From contig OW240915.1 in NCBI GenBank assembly GCA_933207985.1, forward strand, positions 278,613,953 to 278,677,952: 64,000 nucleotides of DNA, written 5' to 3'. Made by a program: the position numbers and the translations under genes. Shown piece by piece: positions 34,691 to 46,915 of the stretch; within the stretch, counting starts at the first letter, position 1; each line of letters begins with the position of its first letter. A model generated the notes under the pieces. The model was not told the DNA's origin and searched no databases. It saw only the letters and a program-made list of their open reading frames with translations. The DNA comes from Pelobates cultripes. Lineage: Eukaryota > Chordata > Amphibia > Anura > Pelobatidae.

Positions 34691-36524
34691 GACTACAGAG
34701 GTATTTTTTTAACCTCCATTAGCCATACTTGTCTCTTTCAAAATTAATCGTTGAGTCTACCTGTGGTGTACTACAGCGTTAGTTTATTTGTTAAACCCAT
34801 GATTGTCTGCCTCCCCCCCTTCTCAGGCACTGGAACCCCAGTGGCAATGTCACTGTTGGGGGTCTTTATCTTTGCAAATAATGTAAAATCCCCAGACGGT
34901 GACAGTACCACGGCATAGAACGTCCCCGTTGTCCTTCATACTCACTGGGTCCCTGGCCATCCCACGCCGGCAGTCGCGATCCTCTGCCCGATCCAGGGTT
35001 GCCGGCTTATGCAGGGGGACACCCTATAATTTATGCATGTTCAGGTGAGTGCAGCCCTCTTGGTTTTATTTATACATTTGGGAGTCCAGGCCAACTCCTT
35101 GGTTTTGCACCCCTCCCTGTCACAGGTGCCTCATTCCAGGAACCTATTTAGCCTTGACTTGCAGAGAGTCCAAGTAAGTGGATTAATCTCATAAGAGCAA
35201 ACATTAGGCTGCTAGAGTAGGACATGCCAAGAATGGGGTACATTGACGTTGTGGCAGGCTTATGCAATATATGATCATATAATGTAACTAAACCCCCATT
35301 ATTTTTTGCCTAGGTAAGGTGTTTTTATTCTTTGACCCTGTAACTTCCCACAACACCATAAAACCTGTACATAGGGTGTACTGGTTTACACGTGAGACAT
35401 CGCAGAATACAAATATGTGTATTTTATTGCAGTAAAAGCTAACTGTATTATGACATTCACAGTTAAAATGTCACGTAGAACTAAAAAAAAAATAAAGTTT
35501 CTTGTTTTCTCCCATTTTTTATATTTTATTCATATTAAATAATGTTTCATAGCTAAATATTTGATGTTAAATGAAAGCCCTGTTTCCCCTGAATAAAATG
35601 ATATATAATAAGGGTGGGTGCACATAATATGAAAGAGGTGAATTACGGTTCAACAGACATATAGTCAAATTCCAGGTATTGTTTAAGTTTTGATTACAAC
35701 GTGTACATTTGGCTCAGTCCTTAAGGGGTTAAACAAGTAGGGCTAGCAAAGGCTGCATACAGCAGATCTGCAGCCTTTTCAAGCTGCTTTTAGATATCCT
35801 CAATTAAAAAAAATAGACTTTCCCATTGGATTGTTTAAGCCTAATTTGACAGATGTACTCCAATTCACTCTTTAGTGAATAAAGTCAAAATACTTTGATG
35901 AAGGTGAAAATATTTAATAAAGAAGATAATATAAATCTTTCTGGAGACTTCACAAACATTCATAATGCCAAATGAATACGCATATCATAAAAAGAAACAA
36001 ATCCTACCTCAAACGATAGATTTATTTATTAGTTAGCACTGGGCTAAAATTCATGTAAATACAGCCACACCTGCTAGCCAGCCAGTGAGCTTCAAAGGGT
36101 TCTCAACAAACCCACAAAACGCATTTACTTCTAAAACAAGGCGTGAATGGAAATCAGTTCATTTGGTGATTGAAGAACAGTTGATATTTTGTAAAGCTAA
36201 GTTAAAGCGTCCTTGTTTCAATTTGCATGTTCTCCAACAGAGCACCAGGACCGGGCTAATCCCATTGTCCCACAACAAATACTTTTGAAAATACAAACAT
36301 ACATTGTAGATAGTGATATGCAAATTGTTATTCTTAACCTATTTAAATTATGTTAAGAACTCCAACAGACAAAAAGGGGTAAATAGTTCAGACTGACGCA
36401 TTAACTAGATTAAAATTGGAACACTCCAGACACCAAAAGGGTGTCATTTTAAATTGTCATGGTGCCAGGAGTCCGCTGAAGGTACTCTTACCTCAAGGTG
36501 TTAACACAGAAACATAGAATGTAA
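34691..36524. other. Intergenic, no gene seen
   Basis: A half-copy of the CCTTAAGGGGTTAA MITE end lies at about 35719-35732. No exon-like sequence was recognised. Confidence 0.35.
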
Positions 36525-36800
36525 CGCCAGATAAGAACCAGGCAGATAAAAACCATTCAGCCCATCCAGGGCCGGTGCAAGGATTTTTGGCTGCACAGGC
36601 AAAGACGTATTTTGCTGGTCCTATTTTATATCTAGGATAGCTTTATGCCTATCCCACGCATGCTTAAACTCCCTCACTGTGTAAACTTTTATCACATCAG
36701 CTGGAAGGCTGTTCCATGCATCCACTACCCTCTCAGTACAGTAATACTTCCTGATATGTTTAAACCTTTGACCCTCTTTGTGATAGTTCTTTTAAATATA
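36525..36800 (+). repeat. Abundant frog dispersed repeat, interrupted
   Basis: ATAAGAACCAGGCAGATAAA..CAGCCCATC and then CTATCCCACGCATGCTTAAA..TCTCAGTACAGTAATACTTC belong to a high-copy dispersed repeat of anurans. Between them CAGGGCCGGTGCAAGGATTT (from about 36567) looks like the start of a separate hAT-like insertion. Class not determined. Confidence 0.5.
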
Positions 36801-36839
36801 CTCTCCTCCTTTAACCCCTAAATTACCTCCAGCACCAAT

Positions 36840-37180
36840 GTCCACTCCCCCTCAGACGGCATCCGGATTCTGAATTTTCAGATTCATGAAGCGTGGAGTG
36901 CCTTCGCTGATTGGCTGAGAGTGGTCAACTGTACCTTTCTCAAGTCTGTTTAGTGAATGGGAAATTATGATTAGCTGAGAGAGTCAGCTGAGTACTCTCA
37001 GCCAATCAGCGGTGCCCTGACCACCGGCACTCTGCACTTCTTGAACCTGAATATTCAGAAGCCAGATGCCATATGGTGGGCGTGGGGATTGAAAAAGGGC
37101 TCAGGAAGTGCAGAGTGCCACCAGGCAGAGGCACCGCTGAATGATGACTACCCATTCACTAAACAGGCTTGAGAAAGGTT
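36840..37180. repeat. Large fold-back structure
   Basis: Arms near 36937-36962 (CTTTCTCAAGTCTGTTTAGTG) and 37150-37176 (its imperfect complement) enclose shorter nested inverted repeats such as GATTCTGAATTTTCAGATTC and GGCTGAGAG/CTCTCAGCC. It is probably a fold-back MITE; no target duplication was identified. Confidence 0.45.
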
Positions 37181-37955
37181 TTGTGAATCTTTGCAAAATA
37201 TGCAAAGATCTCTGAAAGTGACAAATCTGTTTTAAGCAAAACAAGGCAAGCACCATAACAACCAATGAACATTGCGTTAATGAAATCCCTTGTCCCTATA
37301 CACAGTTGCTTACAGCTGAAAAAAACAAAACAAAATAAAAATATAAGTATTTTATACATCCTTTTGATGTTCCCAAATGGAATTTTTTTTTTTTTTTTAA
37401 TTATACAGCCTCTTTTGCCATGTCAACCTACCTTCCCCAGCTCTCCGTGATAAGATTGTACACATGCATGGACAGCGGAAGAAAGCAGAGCACTGCCACA
37501 TTCACAAAACCGAATGGGTTTAGATACGATTAGCCAATTCAGCAAGTCTACTCATGAAATCTAGGATAAAAATCTGACCTTGTTTTGATCCATGGCTTAT
37601 GCACGCCCTCAAATGTAGTGACGTGTGTTGAGTGTGTTTATTATTTAAGAGGTGTATATGGACTTTTCGTACGAGAAGTCTGTGTGTGAATGCAGGCGTA
37701 TTTACTTACAATACCACTTTTTACCCATGTGAGGTAGCCGCTGGAAGTTGTTCTAAGCAGCAGTGCCCCATCAAGTGAGGTCAAGCATCTTTAAAATTAG
37801 AGCTGCCAGGTACAGAGTTTAGTTTTAACCCAGGTGACCCTATGGCAGAGTTGTACCCCATGATGCCAACAGTATTGATCTGAACACAGCTGTAGCCACT
37901 TACAGCTTTCCCACACCAAGAAGCTGCAAATAACGACTATTTGGGTATTTTTAGC

Positions 37956-38176
37956 TTAAAGGGCTACTCCAATCAATTTTAAATGACTGTTTAATTTAAT
38001 GTAGAATACAATTCTACTAATTAAACTCAGGATTAAACTATAAATTTACCTGTAATCCAACGCAGGAGATAGTGCACGGCCCTCCTCTCCACATCTCATT
38101 TAGACATTACTGACTCCTACAACCATGACCACTTCATAAAGCAGACGTGCTCATGGTTGTTGGAGTATCCCTTTAA
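37956..38176. mobile_element. TTAA MITE, abutting a second MITE
   Basis: TTAAAGGGCTACTCCAA to TTGGAGTATCCCTTTAA, a different subfamily from the 467-bp copies. Its right-hand TTAA (38173-38176) is also the left TTAA of the next element. Confidence 0.75.
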
Positions 38177-38238
38177 CCCCTTAAGGACCAAACTTCTGGA
38201 ATAAAAGGGAATCATGACATGTGTCCTTAAGGGGTTAA
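38173..38238. mobile_element. piggyBac-like MITE
   Basis: TTAACCCCTTAAGGACC to GTCCTTAAGGGGTTAA: TTAA sites with C-starting inverted repeats, the piggyBac pattern. Length 66 bp. Sister copies lie at 50496-50686 and 61883-61962. Confidence 0.75.
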
Positions 38239-38715
38239 ACAGCTTTCCTTTGCTCCATTTCCTCCCCATTTTTTAGCACAGAAATGAAAATCGTGAGCCA
38301 CAATAATAGTTTTTTGTCTGTTGCACACAAAAAAACCTTTCCTTGTTCATTGTACTGAAAGAAGTAGGAAGAATCTACGAACAACAGCTCATGTGGAACC
38401 TTACTTAGAGGCCATTCAGTATTCTTACACACGTGTGAGAATTGAGCAGTGAAGCAACTAGTGGGAAATGAAGCTGCCTGGGAGCTAAAAGGAGAACATG
38501 GCAGCACAGTGAACTGCTCTTCTGCTGGTGGTGGCTTCGGTGTAAACTAGCATAACTAATTTTTTTTTTCATCTCACTTTGTTTTTTTTAATACATTTTA
38601 GAATACGTGTGTCAGAACTGTAAATAGACACTATAGGCATAAAAAAAAAAAAAAAACTTTAGCTTAATTAAGCAGTTTTTGCATACAAACTCTATAAGAA
38701 TACAAAAGGGACACA
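38239..38715. other. Intergenic, no gene seen
   Basis: A/T homopolymers near 38560 and 38641. No gene was recognised. Confidence 0.35.
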
Positions 38716-38925
38716 TTAAAGGGATCCTATAGTGCCAGGAATACAAACCCATTTTAAGGCACTATAGGGTTATCAGGTCCCGCCCTCCCTCGGAGCCCCC
38801 CTTCCTCTTGGTCGACATCAGCTCCAGAGTGGTGCCGACTGCACATGTGCAGCCAGAGCTGCGCGCGCATTCAAACCGCCATAGGAAAGCATTACTCAAT
38901 GCTATACTATGGACGTCCAACGTGA
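38716..38925. mobile_element. Truncated TTAA MITE
   Basis: It starts TTAAAGGGATCCTATAGTGCC and contains GCGCGCGCATTCA- and CCATAGGAAAGCATT-like blocks of the family, then runs into hammerhead-bearing sequence without a right end. Confidence 0.6.
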
Positions 38926-38936
38926 GTTCAATATCA

Positions 38937-38976
38937 TATCCCTGAAGAAGTAAAGTACGACAAAACGCGTTGGATA
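38937..38976 (+). ncRNA. Mutated hammerhead ribozyme motif
   Basis: Stem I is TATCC (38937-38941) with GGATA (38972-38976), a perfect 5-bp match. The core is CTGAAGA (38942-38948). Stem III is the ACGCGT palindrome (38965-38970), with cleavage expected after T38971. Stem II is weak (GT..AC around loop AAAGTACG). Where GAAA is expected the sequence is AAAA (38962-38965), consistent with a G-to-A change at a CpG. That removes the G12 residue needed for catalysis, so this copy is probably inactive. As at 30301, one extra A separates core and stem II. Confidence 0.6.
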
Positions 38977-39374
38977 CAGTTAAGGGGACTTTTGACCTTT
39001 ATTTTAGTTTTAATTTTATCTCACACACACACGGCTGGATATCTACTCCATCTATATCTGAATATTTCAGATATATGCCTGTTTTTACTTCAATCTAAAT
39101 AAGTGTTTTTATTTACAATCTGCACTATCCTCCTGTTTTTGCTTTATTACAAGCTCCAAGGAACCATCTTCCATTGAAAACAGATTCATCACGAAGAATG
39201 ATGTGTATAAGATGGGCTTGAAATTATCCAAATTCCTGTGAGTGCATTACATAGTGCGGGGTGACAGACATTTGACGTTATCACCCTATGTTCTATTTTG
39301 CAGCTCTCCCTTAGATCTCGGGAATTATATTTCTTGTACCTACTTAAGGTGGTATTATCTCGTAATTGGAGAGT

Positions 39375-39380
<6 letters not shown>

Positions 39381-39421
<41 letters not shown>
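39381..39421. repeat. (TA)n microsatellite
   Basis: About 20 uninterrupted TA units. Confidence 0.95.
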
Positions 39422-39425
<4 letters not shown>

Positions 39426-39714
39426 ATCTACCCTACTTATTTGTATGTTTTAGCTAAAAAGGTTAGTTTCTCTTTCAATTAGGTGTAGTTTTCCTGCAGT
39501 GCTGTAAAATGTTTTTGCAGTTTTCAGCAGTGTAACCAAGCTTCATTAGCCAAACCCCCCCCCCCCCTCACATTTCAACATATTCCTGATTCCCAGTCTC
39601 TAAAAGAAACATACCTTTTGCAGCCAATGAAAATAGAGGCGTAGCTTATCTAGTGTAAGGAATGCTCACAGCACAGGCTGCACTGAGTCCATATGTGCTC
39701 TTCTTCAGTCCCTG

Positions 39715-39840
39715 CAAGCCAACCTCCCTACCCAGTGTTAAACCCCCCCCCCACCAGTTAACCTCACTAGCTGTCAACCTCCCCACCCAGTGTTAACCCC
39801 CTCCCCCGCCAGCCAACCTCACTAACCAATGTCAACCTCG
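39715..39840. repeat. C-rich imperfect tandem repeat
   Basis: Two to three units of about 55-60 bp containing CCCAGTGTTAA, a C-run and CCAACCTCACTA. Confidence 0.6.
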
Positions 39841-40092
39841 AGAGAGACAGACAGCGAGACAGATCACACAAAGCTCTATAAGTATTTATGAGTACGTCTG
39901 TCTCTTTATAATAAACATGACATTATATTATGCCTAATGTTGAGAGGAAGAGCGTGTGTGTTCTTTTTAAGTTCTAGTGTCTGAATGCTGAGGACTCAGA
40001 GTAGGCATAGTGGGCATATGTTGAGCTGAGTGAAACTCCACATTCAGTAAGGAGTGTCATTTTCTGATTCTGTCTTACCTGATTCTCATAGA

Positions 40093-40525
40093 CCAGTGGT
40101 TCCCAGCCTTTTTTTCCCACTTAGAGTGCCTCTTGGTAGATACACACGCTAACATACAGAGAAGCACAGATACACATACATACACAATGACCCACACACA
40201 GATGCACACATACATAGATACTGATACGCACAAAGACAAACAGACGCAAACACACAGTGACACAGATACACAAACACTATACAAACTGACACCCAAAACA
40301 AACACATATACCTTTTGGGTGGCTTCTGCCAGGTTGAGGGCTATCTCCTCTCCTGGTCCGCCCATCTCCCACGCAGCTTGGTGTTACAGCTGGGAGGAAG
40401 TGATCATCTCCCTCTCACTTATTCCTCTGTCCAAGTTACAAGAGGCGCAGTCACATTATTAAAGTGCTGAAGGGCACAACCGAGCCCTTCATTGCACGTG
40501 TCCATCGGGTGGCCCCAAGTTGGGG
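40093..40525 (+). mobile_element. Probable hAT element with internal CA microsatellite
   Basis: It starts CAGTGGTTCCCAGCC, as in hAT elements of the 20411 type, and 40500-40525 has GGTGGCCCCAAGTTGGGGAC, a possible decayed right end. 40140-40310 is an imperfect ACACAGATACACA microsatellite. No target duplication was identified. Confidence 0.45.
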
Positions 40526-43400
40526 ACCGTTCATCTTGCAGTCCCCAGCTCATGCGGGGCAGCGCCACCATTACCTTTTGTTTTTTTTCCCCCGTGAACC
40601 CCTCTAGGGGTACACGTTATAAAGAAACACTTGAGCATGGTCCTTAATGGGCAGTCTAGCTGAAATGCATGAAGCAGTGAGAAAGCGAAAGTGGGATATG
40701 ACATGAAATCAGAAGGAGCAGAAAATTGATAAAAATTAAGATTAAAACAGGGACTTCTAAAGCTCATTTTTACACTCTCAGGAGGTTGGGGGGAAGAATT
40801 TAGTTACAGTAAGTTTACTGTTGGGTGGGCCTCCATTTAGATGAAGTAGTTATGGTGACCAGAGTGTTCCTTTAAGCTACATTATCAAAAAATGCAAGAC
40901 AATTAGATACAATCACACTCAGGCAGTGCAAAATATACTATGAAGAAAGACTCAAAAGTATTTACCAGTTATCACTTTGCATGGAAGAAACGCCCCCCCC
41001 AAACATAATTATGCAAATTAGAGGAAAAGCAATACCCAAATAAAAAAAGATTTTAAATATGAAAACAGAGAACACACATACCCAATAAGACCAAACAGAT
41101 GCTAAAATTTGAGACTTGCCTATTATGTGCATTTTATAAAGCACAAAGCTCTCCATGTTAGAGAAAGCCAGCTACAGGGCCAGGCATAAATAAATTTTAA
41201 AATAAATGCTGGATATGAATTGTCTGTTTTGTGTGTGTTCCCCTCCCCCCAAACACACCTGGAATTTATATCACAATCGGTGATCCACAAATGCACAGAA
41301 AATGGACAAAAGTCAAATCTGGTATAAAATGCATTGTTCTGAAACTGTAAAATTAGAAAAATAAAATGCCAAATAATTACATTATTATCCATTGTCATAG
41401 TGAACACTTTTTACGTTGCCCTCCCATATTTGTTATTCAGTATATAAATTGAGGAAATATATTGAATATCAACAGCAGACCGATATCCTCCACTGACAAG
41501 TTGTGTAGAAGGATATTCAACAAAGCAAGTTTAAATATAAAACCATTAAACCAGACTGCAATGCTTTCATGCTAATGTAGTAAACAGAACATCACCAATC
41601 AACACTACTAACTTGTCAGTTTGTCATTTGGGATTAAAAAGGTTTCTGTGGGATTTCTCTAGTTCAAGAACCTGTACAATTAGCATAATTATATAACATA
41701 TTGCAGGCTGGCAGACATGCATTATGAAATGTTCTGCATGGAAAACGAATACTTACTTAACCTTTACAACAACCAGTGATTTAAATTTTTTTTTTTTTTT
41801 AATAGTGCAGTCTAACAGATTTTAAGCTACTTCATTAATAACTGGACTACACCACAACCAGAAGTCTAGCTTCCCCACTAAACCATCTGTACGGTGTAAA
41901 CATGTAGTCTGTTCACACTATTGAAATTAGTCTCCATTTGCTGACGTATGCAGCTCAGCTCAAAGCGCTGTTCATAGAGCTTGACAGGGAACTGTACGGT
42001 GTATGTCAAGCTCACTGTACAGCTCCTGCAAGTTAAGTATAGGGGCAATCGTGCTACACAAATGCTAGACTTCTCCATATGAATTAGGTGGCGAAAGGCC
42101 TGGGTGTTAGATAAGAAACAAACTCAAAACTGGTTGAGAATTTAAAAGGCAATTACCAAAGGGACAAGTCTCTGGCATCATAACAACTACAATAATTGTA
42201 TGTTAGTGATGCTTGAAGTGTGTAAGACTAGAGGCAGCACGATTACATTATGTGCTGGACTGGACCAGCATTACCAACAGACTAGAAATCCCACTGCTTG
42301 TGTGAATAAAGGATTAATTAGCATCAATAAATTAAAAATCTCTGGACTATTTTTATTTTTTTTAAAGTACTATAAGTCTACTAAAAATGGCATTAATTGG
42401 TATGAAAATTGCCCACTATATTGACTATTAAGCTGGGAATATTATAAGGGAACAAGTCTGTGGTTGGTACTTAAAAGGGTCACCAAGCATCCTATGCTCA
42501 TCTCATAGGTTATGGTGCAAATAGGTTCCCTGTCACTGTCTTCCCAGCTATAATATTGCTCCCAAACATGAAAGCCTCTTTTGCTAGTCCAAGTTGTGTG
42601 CTATATGTATTACAATTCCTCCCTAAATATTTAAGAAATCCCCAGCATTTTGAAATTAGAGGATTTTACTCACTACACAGTGAATTGAAAAGTGAATTGC
42701 AAAAGTTAGACTAGAGTCAAGTTAAACAATTCCAAGCCATTCAATTTTGCCTAGGTGCAGCAATCTGGTTTTCAAATGACTGTTTAGTAAATAACTAAGA
42801 GACTACCATGTTCACAATCCCGAACAGAGCTGGCAAACTGATAGAAGCTTCTATACGATTTATAGTAAAACCAGAAAATTATATCGGACAGGGCTCAAAA
42901 TTTCAAGTTCTATGCTGCTAGCCAGGCCTCACCGTTACTGGCCACTGCAAACCTGAATCTTCTATCACTAATGGCTAGTAAAAATAATATGAACATTTTG
43001 AGCCATGCCCTAGAACATGTAAAACAGATCCTGATTGGTGGACCGTTTCCTGGTCTTGGAATCAGTGAATCTTGCCTGTGCTACTTTAGGGACTTTGTTA
43101 TATATATTTTTTTCCTCGGAGAATAAGTTAGACCAGGTTAAAAATGGGTGTCACTTTCAATCCTGCAGTGCCCCTTTAATAAACAGATTACAAGATTTAT
43201 AGCTAAAATGTTAGAAATAACAAAAATAGTCTGTCTTAAAAAACATCATCTCAACATGTACAATCATATTAGATGGCTTAGTGTGTACAAAACTGTGGCT
43301 TCCAAAACGCATGTAAACCAACAAACAAATGCATTTCAATGCTCTCTGGCATTTAAAATATTAATGGGTTCAGTCATTTGATGCCATGTAAAGTCAAATA
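40526..43400. other. Intergenic, no gene seen
   Basis: A MITE-like end (GTGACCAGAGTGTTCCTTTAA) lies near 40855-40875 and another (CCTGCAGTGCCCCTTTAAT) near 43162-43180. Otherwise AT-rich sequence with no recognisable coding exon. Confidence 0.35.
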
Positions 43401-46400
43401 AAGTCACAACAATGCTGTAGTGTACCAAGTGTATATTTAAATTTACTGTATGCAATCTAACATCACATTTGGTCATAATTTATCGAATATACATAAATGA
43501 TTGAAGTAGTAAAAGAATTCAGTTTATAGAGAATAAGTTCTTATTTGTGAAAAAGTAATGCACAATAGAATTTAAAGCCAGGTCCAGTTTCTAAGCATTG
43601 AGTGAGTTTGTTCCTAATAAAGCAGAATTTTGTGAAATGTTTATATATTATAATATTTATATATATATGTATATATCGACAGTTCTACAAGGAAAAAACA
43701 AAACTATTTATATAGGCTAGATGAAATGGGGAGGGGGGAATAAAATAAGACATACTTTACTTACATATTCACAAAGCAGAATTTTCACGTTTAAAATACT
43801 CTCATTTATGTTTTTCATTTTAACTTTTTAATAAACTAAACCTACTTTGGACCCCACCAAAATAAAATAAACAAAAAAATACAAACACATTGCTCATATT
43901 TTAAAAGTTTAGGAGGTACAACGCTTAAGAAAAAGGTTTCGGGTTAGCAGAATTTCCTGACATTAAATATCACAAGCCATTTGTTAATTTCAGTAAGCAA
44001 AGTGGGCTTAAGAGAGAGTAATTTAAAGAGCTTTATGGATCATTTATTATCTTTAAACCTTTAAAGCACAAATAAAATCAAGTTTATGGTAGGACTATAT
44101 ATGCAACATGGATAAGCAGTGGGAAAGAGAGGGTGTTGACACACTCACTCCAAAAATCCATTAAAAAACAAAATCAAATAGGGATGCTTACTTAGTGAAG
44201 CACAGTAGTCCAAACATGAATATTAGTAACATTTCATTGTTTGGGAAGAAATGTGAGACGAGTTGCAGTAAGCATTTGAAATGGCTATTTGAGACAAGTC
44301 CGCACCGTAGTTAACTTTAAGAGGACATGCAATATCTATCATTTTGACCACGGATTAATTGGATAACATTTCCAAAGGAAGGGGAAAGAAAAACGGAATT
44401 GTAAAATTTAAATTGCCTTGTGGATTAGCCCTCCAAAGCTTAACGCCATCACAAGTGCTTGAATATTTCACAGATTCACTAGCTGGATTTACTCACATTT
44501 TCTCTCCTTAATATATTGTATAACCTTGACATTTGTCATGGAGAGGGAGGTATTTTATATGTATATTTAAAAATATTAATAGCTTTTATAGTGTTTTGTT
44601 TGCTTTCTCTGGGTAAAGCATGGAATGAACTACTTATTGAACTGTTATCTCTATCAGATATCAACCTCAACCGTTCGAATATCTCTCAATGCATCGTGTG
44701 TTAAAGAAGATGAATTTAGACCGGATGTGAAAGTTCAACCTAAGTCTATTAAGAGAGGAAAAAATAATTTATTTGACAAATAAAATGGTTGTGCACTCAG
44801 AATGGTCTGGTAGTAAAAAAAAAAAATTAAAAAAAAAAAAAAATACAAACACCTGATAATTGACTTTCAAAATTATAAAAACAGTAACATTATGCAAAAC
44901 TGAATAGAACGATTAACATTCAGTACTTTTAGGCTGGCTCAATATTGAATGACCCAAACTTTTACTACCGGATGAAGAAGATGACAAGTCAACTTGCTTT
45001 TTGGTGGACATAGGAAAGTCAATGCTTTCATGCTCCTTGTAGACTAAAACAGTTGGTACTGGCTTGTTTCTGCAGAAAGTGCCTGAAACCTTCTACAATA
45101 AGTTAATACAACTTCATAGATCATTAAGTATCAAAATGAAATTTGTTTGACCTCAATCTAAACAAAGTAACAGGGAAGGAAATTCATTTTATGTACCTGT
45201 TCACTTAAAGTGTGTTGTATTTGATAAATAGGTTATCTTTTCACAAAGTATAAGAGCAAGAATAATAATAAAAAAAAAAAAGCACACATTTAAAAAGGAA
45301 TGGAACAGGTCTGAAAGTTAAATGATGGGAGTATGAGAAATGTCTTTTGACCCAGATGTCTAATAAAATGTCAGCATGTACTGGCAGTCAGTGAACAGCA
45401 TGGGACATTGTGTTCCTTGACACCTGAAAGCTACCACATCATTCTGCACATTCTACATAAAACCCCTACACAACAGGACTTATAAATAGTTACATTCTGC
45501 CATTCAGAATGTAAAATAAAAATATGAAAGCAGCAATACATGAGGAGCTCACTGAAGCAGAATCGCAGATCTGTAGCCTAGAGTGATTTGCTGAGCACTC
45601 CTGCTTTTTCAGTAATCCCTTTATGTGAACGTATCCTTACAACCATTCTAAAGTATCCCTGCTTAACTGCTCATGACATCACAGACACGTGACGAGAAGC
45701 CAAGCCTTCAACTTGACCTGATTATCGGGGACAGGGAGCATTATACTGAAGCAACCTCATAACGTGATGAACAATAATAAAATAATTTAAATTAAAAAAA
45801 AGTGGTAAATACAATTACAGTGAATAAATTTAAAATGGGAAACTAATCTCTACAGAGTGAACATGTGATATAAAAACAAGCACTGCTCTTTCTTTTAAAA
45901 GGATTTAAACCATGACAGACTTGCCAGCAAAATATAAAACCCTCACCAACACCCTTATAGATACAGACCTGCAACTTAGCTTAAGAGAAGAACAGCAGTG
46001 CAAAGGCAGTTTGATCCGTACAATGGTAGAGGTCAGCAACGCACTTCTAGATTATAGCAATATGTTTCTGACACCTCTAGTACTGTAGGGTTGCATCACA
46101 TTCATACACAGATTCATCATCTATTCTGGTCATTCTAACAACAAAAATTTAACTGATACATGAATTAACAATACAATAGTAGTTTTATGCTTTGATAGGA
46201 CCAACGTAGCTACATCCTATAAATAAAAATACATTTTCTTTGAAAACTGATTGGAGATGTGAGGACTCTGTATATTTCAACCAAATGGTTGTATTCTGTA
46301 CAGTCCTGTGCAAATATAAAAAAAAATAAAAACAGAAAAAAAAAATTTAAAATAAATTTTTTTGCTATAAGGCTTTGACCCTACAGTTTTCACAGCAACA

Positions 46401-46516
46401 ACTATTGTCCAGCACAGTACCATATTTTGCAAGCCTTCAGTCCAAAATATTTCAACAATCAAATTTTAAATTCTGTTCAGCTGCAGCACCCATGAGTTTT
46501 AAACGCCCATTGGCAA
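43401..46516 (-). other. Region 3' of ZBTB10, probably including its 3'UTR
   Basis: This follows the ZBTB10 stop on the minus strand and is largely free of recognisable transposons, unlike most of the window, as might be expected of a conserved 3'UTR. Minus-strand AATAAA signals exist (for example the complement of TTTATT near 44768 and 44042), but the true end cannot be picked. It contains the candidate exon at 44913-45092. Confidence 0.4.
44913..45092 (-). CDS. Candidate alternative terminal exon (ZBTB10 or unknown)
   Basis: On the minus strand an acceptor-like TTATTGTAG is followed at 45092 by 59 uninterrupted codons and a TAA at 44913-44915. The frame is open only from the AG onward, since the TAG of the acceptor would be a stop, and it starts in phase 0. 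Exon 4 of ZBTB10 ends in phase 0, so splicing 49584 to 45092 would be in frame and would replace finger 2's last histidine and finger 3 by a Ser/Lys-rich tail. The peptide (KVSGTFCRNKPVPTVLVYKE, then a run of five Ser, ending KSTEC) has a protein-like composition. I recognise no family. It could be chance within a 3'UTR. Confidence 0.3.
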   Translation of the reverse strand, partial: KVSGTFCRNKPVPTVLVYKEHESIDFPMSTKKQVDLSSSSSGSKSLGHSILSQPKSTEC

Positions 46517-46915
46517 TCAGTCGTCTATTGTCATACAAACGTCTGCTGACTCATCCCATCGAGGTGGTGGTTTCGGTCTTTCCCATTGTGAAGGATCATT
46601 CTGTTCTCCCCAACGCGATGGGTCATTTTGCTCTGACCACCGCGCATGGTCACTCTGATCTTCTCCCTCATCTACAAGGTCATCATCAGCATCAACTGCC
46701 TCCACAGCGTCATTGTCATCATATTCTTCATCCCTGGGGAAGTCTGCATCTGCCACCTGTTCAACACCTGATTCTTGAAGCCCTGGTTGAGATTTATCCA
46801 CACAGTCCACACAAACTCCATAACGACGAGAGCCATGTCGGATTCCTACACTGGCCGCCAGCATGAAGATCTTCTTACACACCATGCACTTGTATTTTTT
46901 ATCTTTTTTGTGCAC
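46517..46915 (-). CDS. ZBTB10: ZBTB10 coding exon 5 (third zinc module, acidic tail, stop)
   Basis: The acceptor CTTCCATAG is followed by GTGCACAAAAAAG. It encodes [20 protein letters not shown] and [17 protein letters not shown], then an acidic stretch ending in VCMTIDD and a stop at 46519-46517. The [17 protein letters not shown] segment is a small internal repeat (ND-PS-W units) with one more copy than I recall in human. Confidence 0.95.
   Translation of the reverse strand: MHKKDKKYKCMVCKKIFMLAASVGIRHGSRRYGVCVDCVDKSQPGLQESGVEQVADADFPRDEEYDDNDAVEAVDADDDLVDEGEDQSDHARWSEQNDPSRWGEQNDPSQWERPKPPPRWDESADVCMTIDD

Noticed and set aside
46375..46866. 163-codon frame on the plus strand
   Set aside because: It is antisense to ZBTB10 exon 5 and its 3' flank, with low-complexity His/Leu composition.
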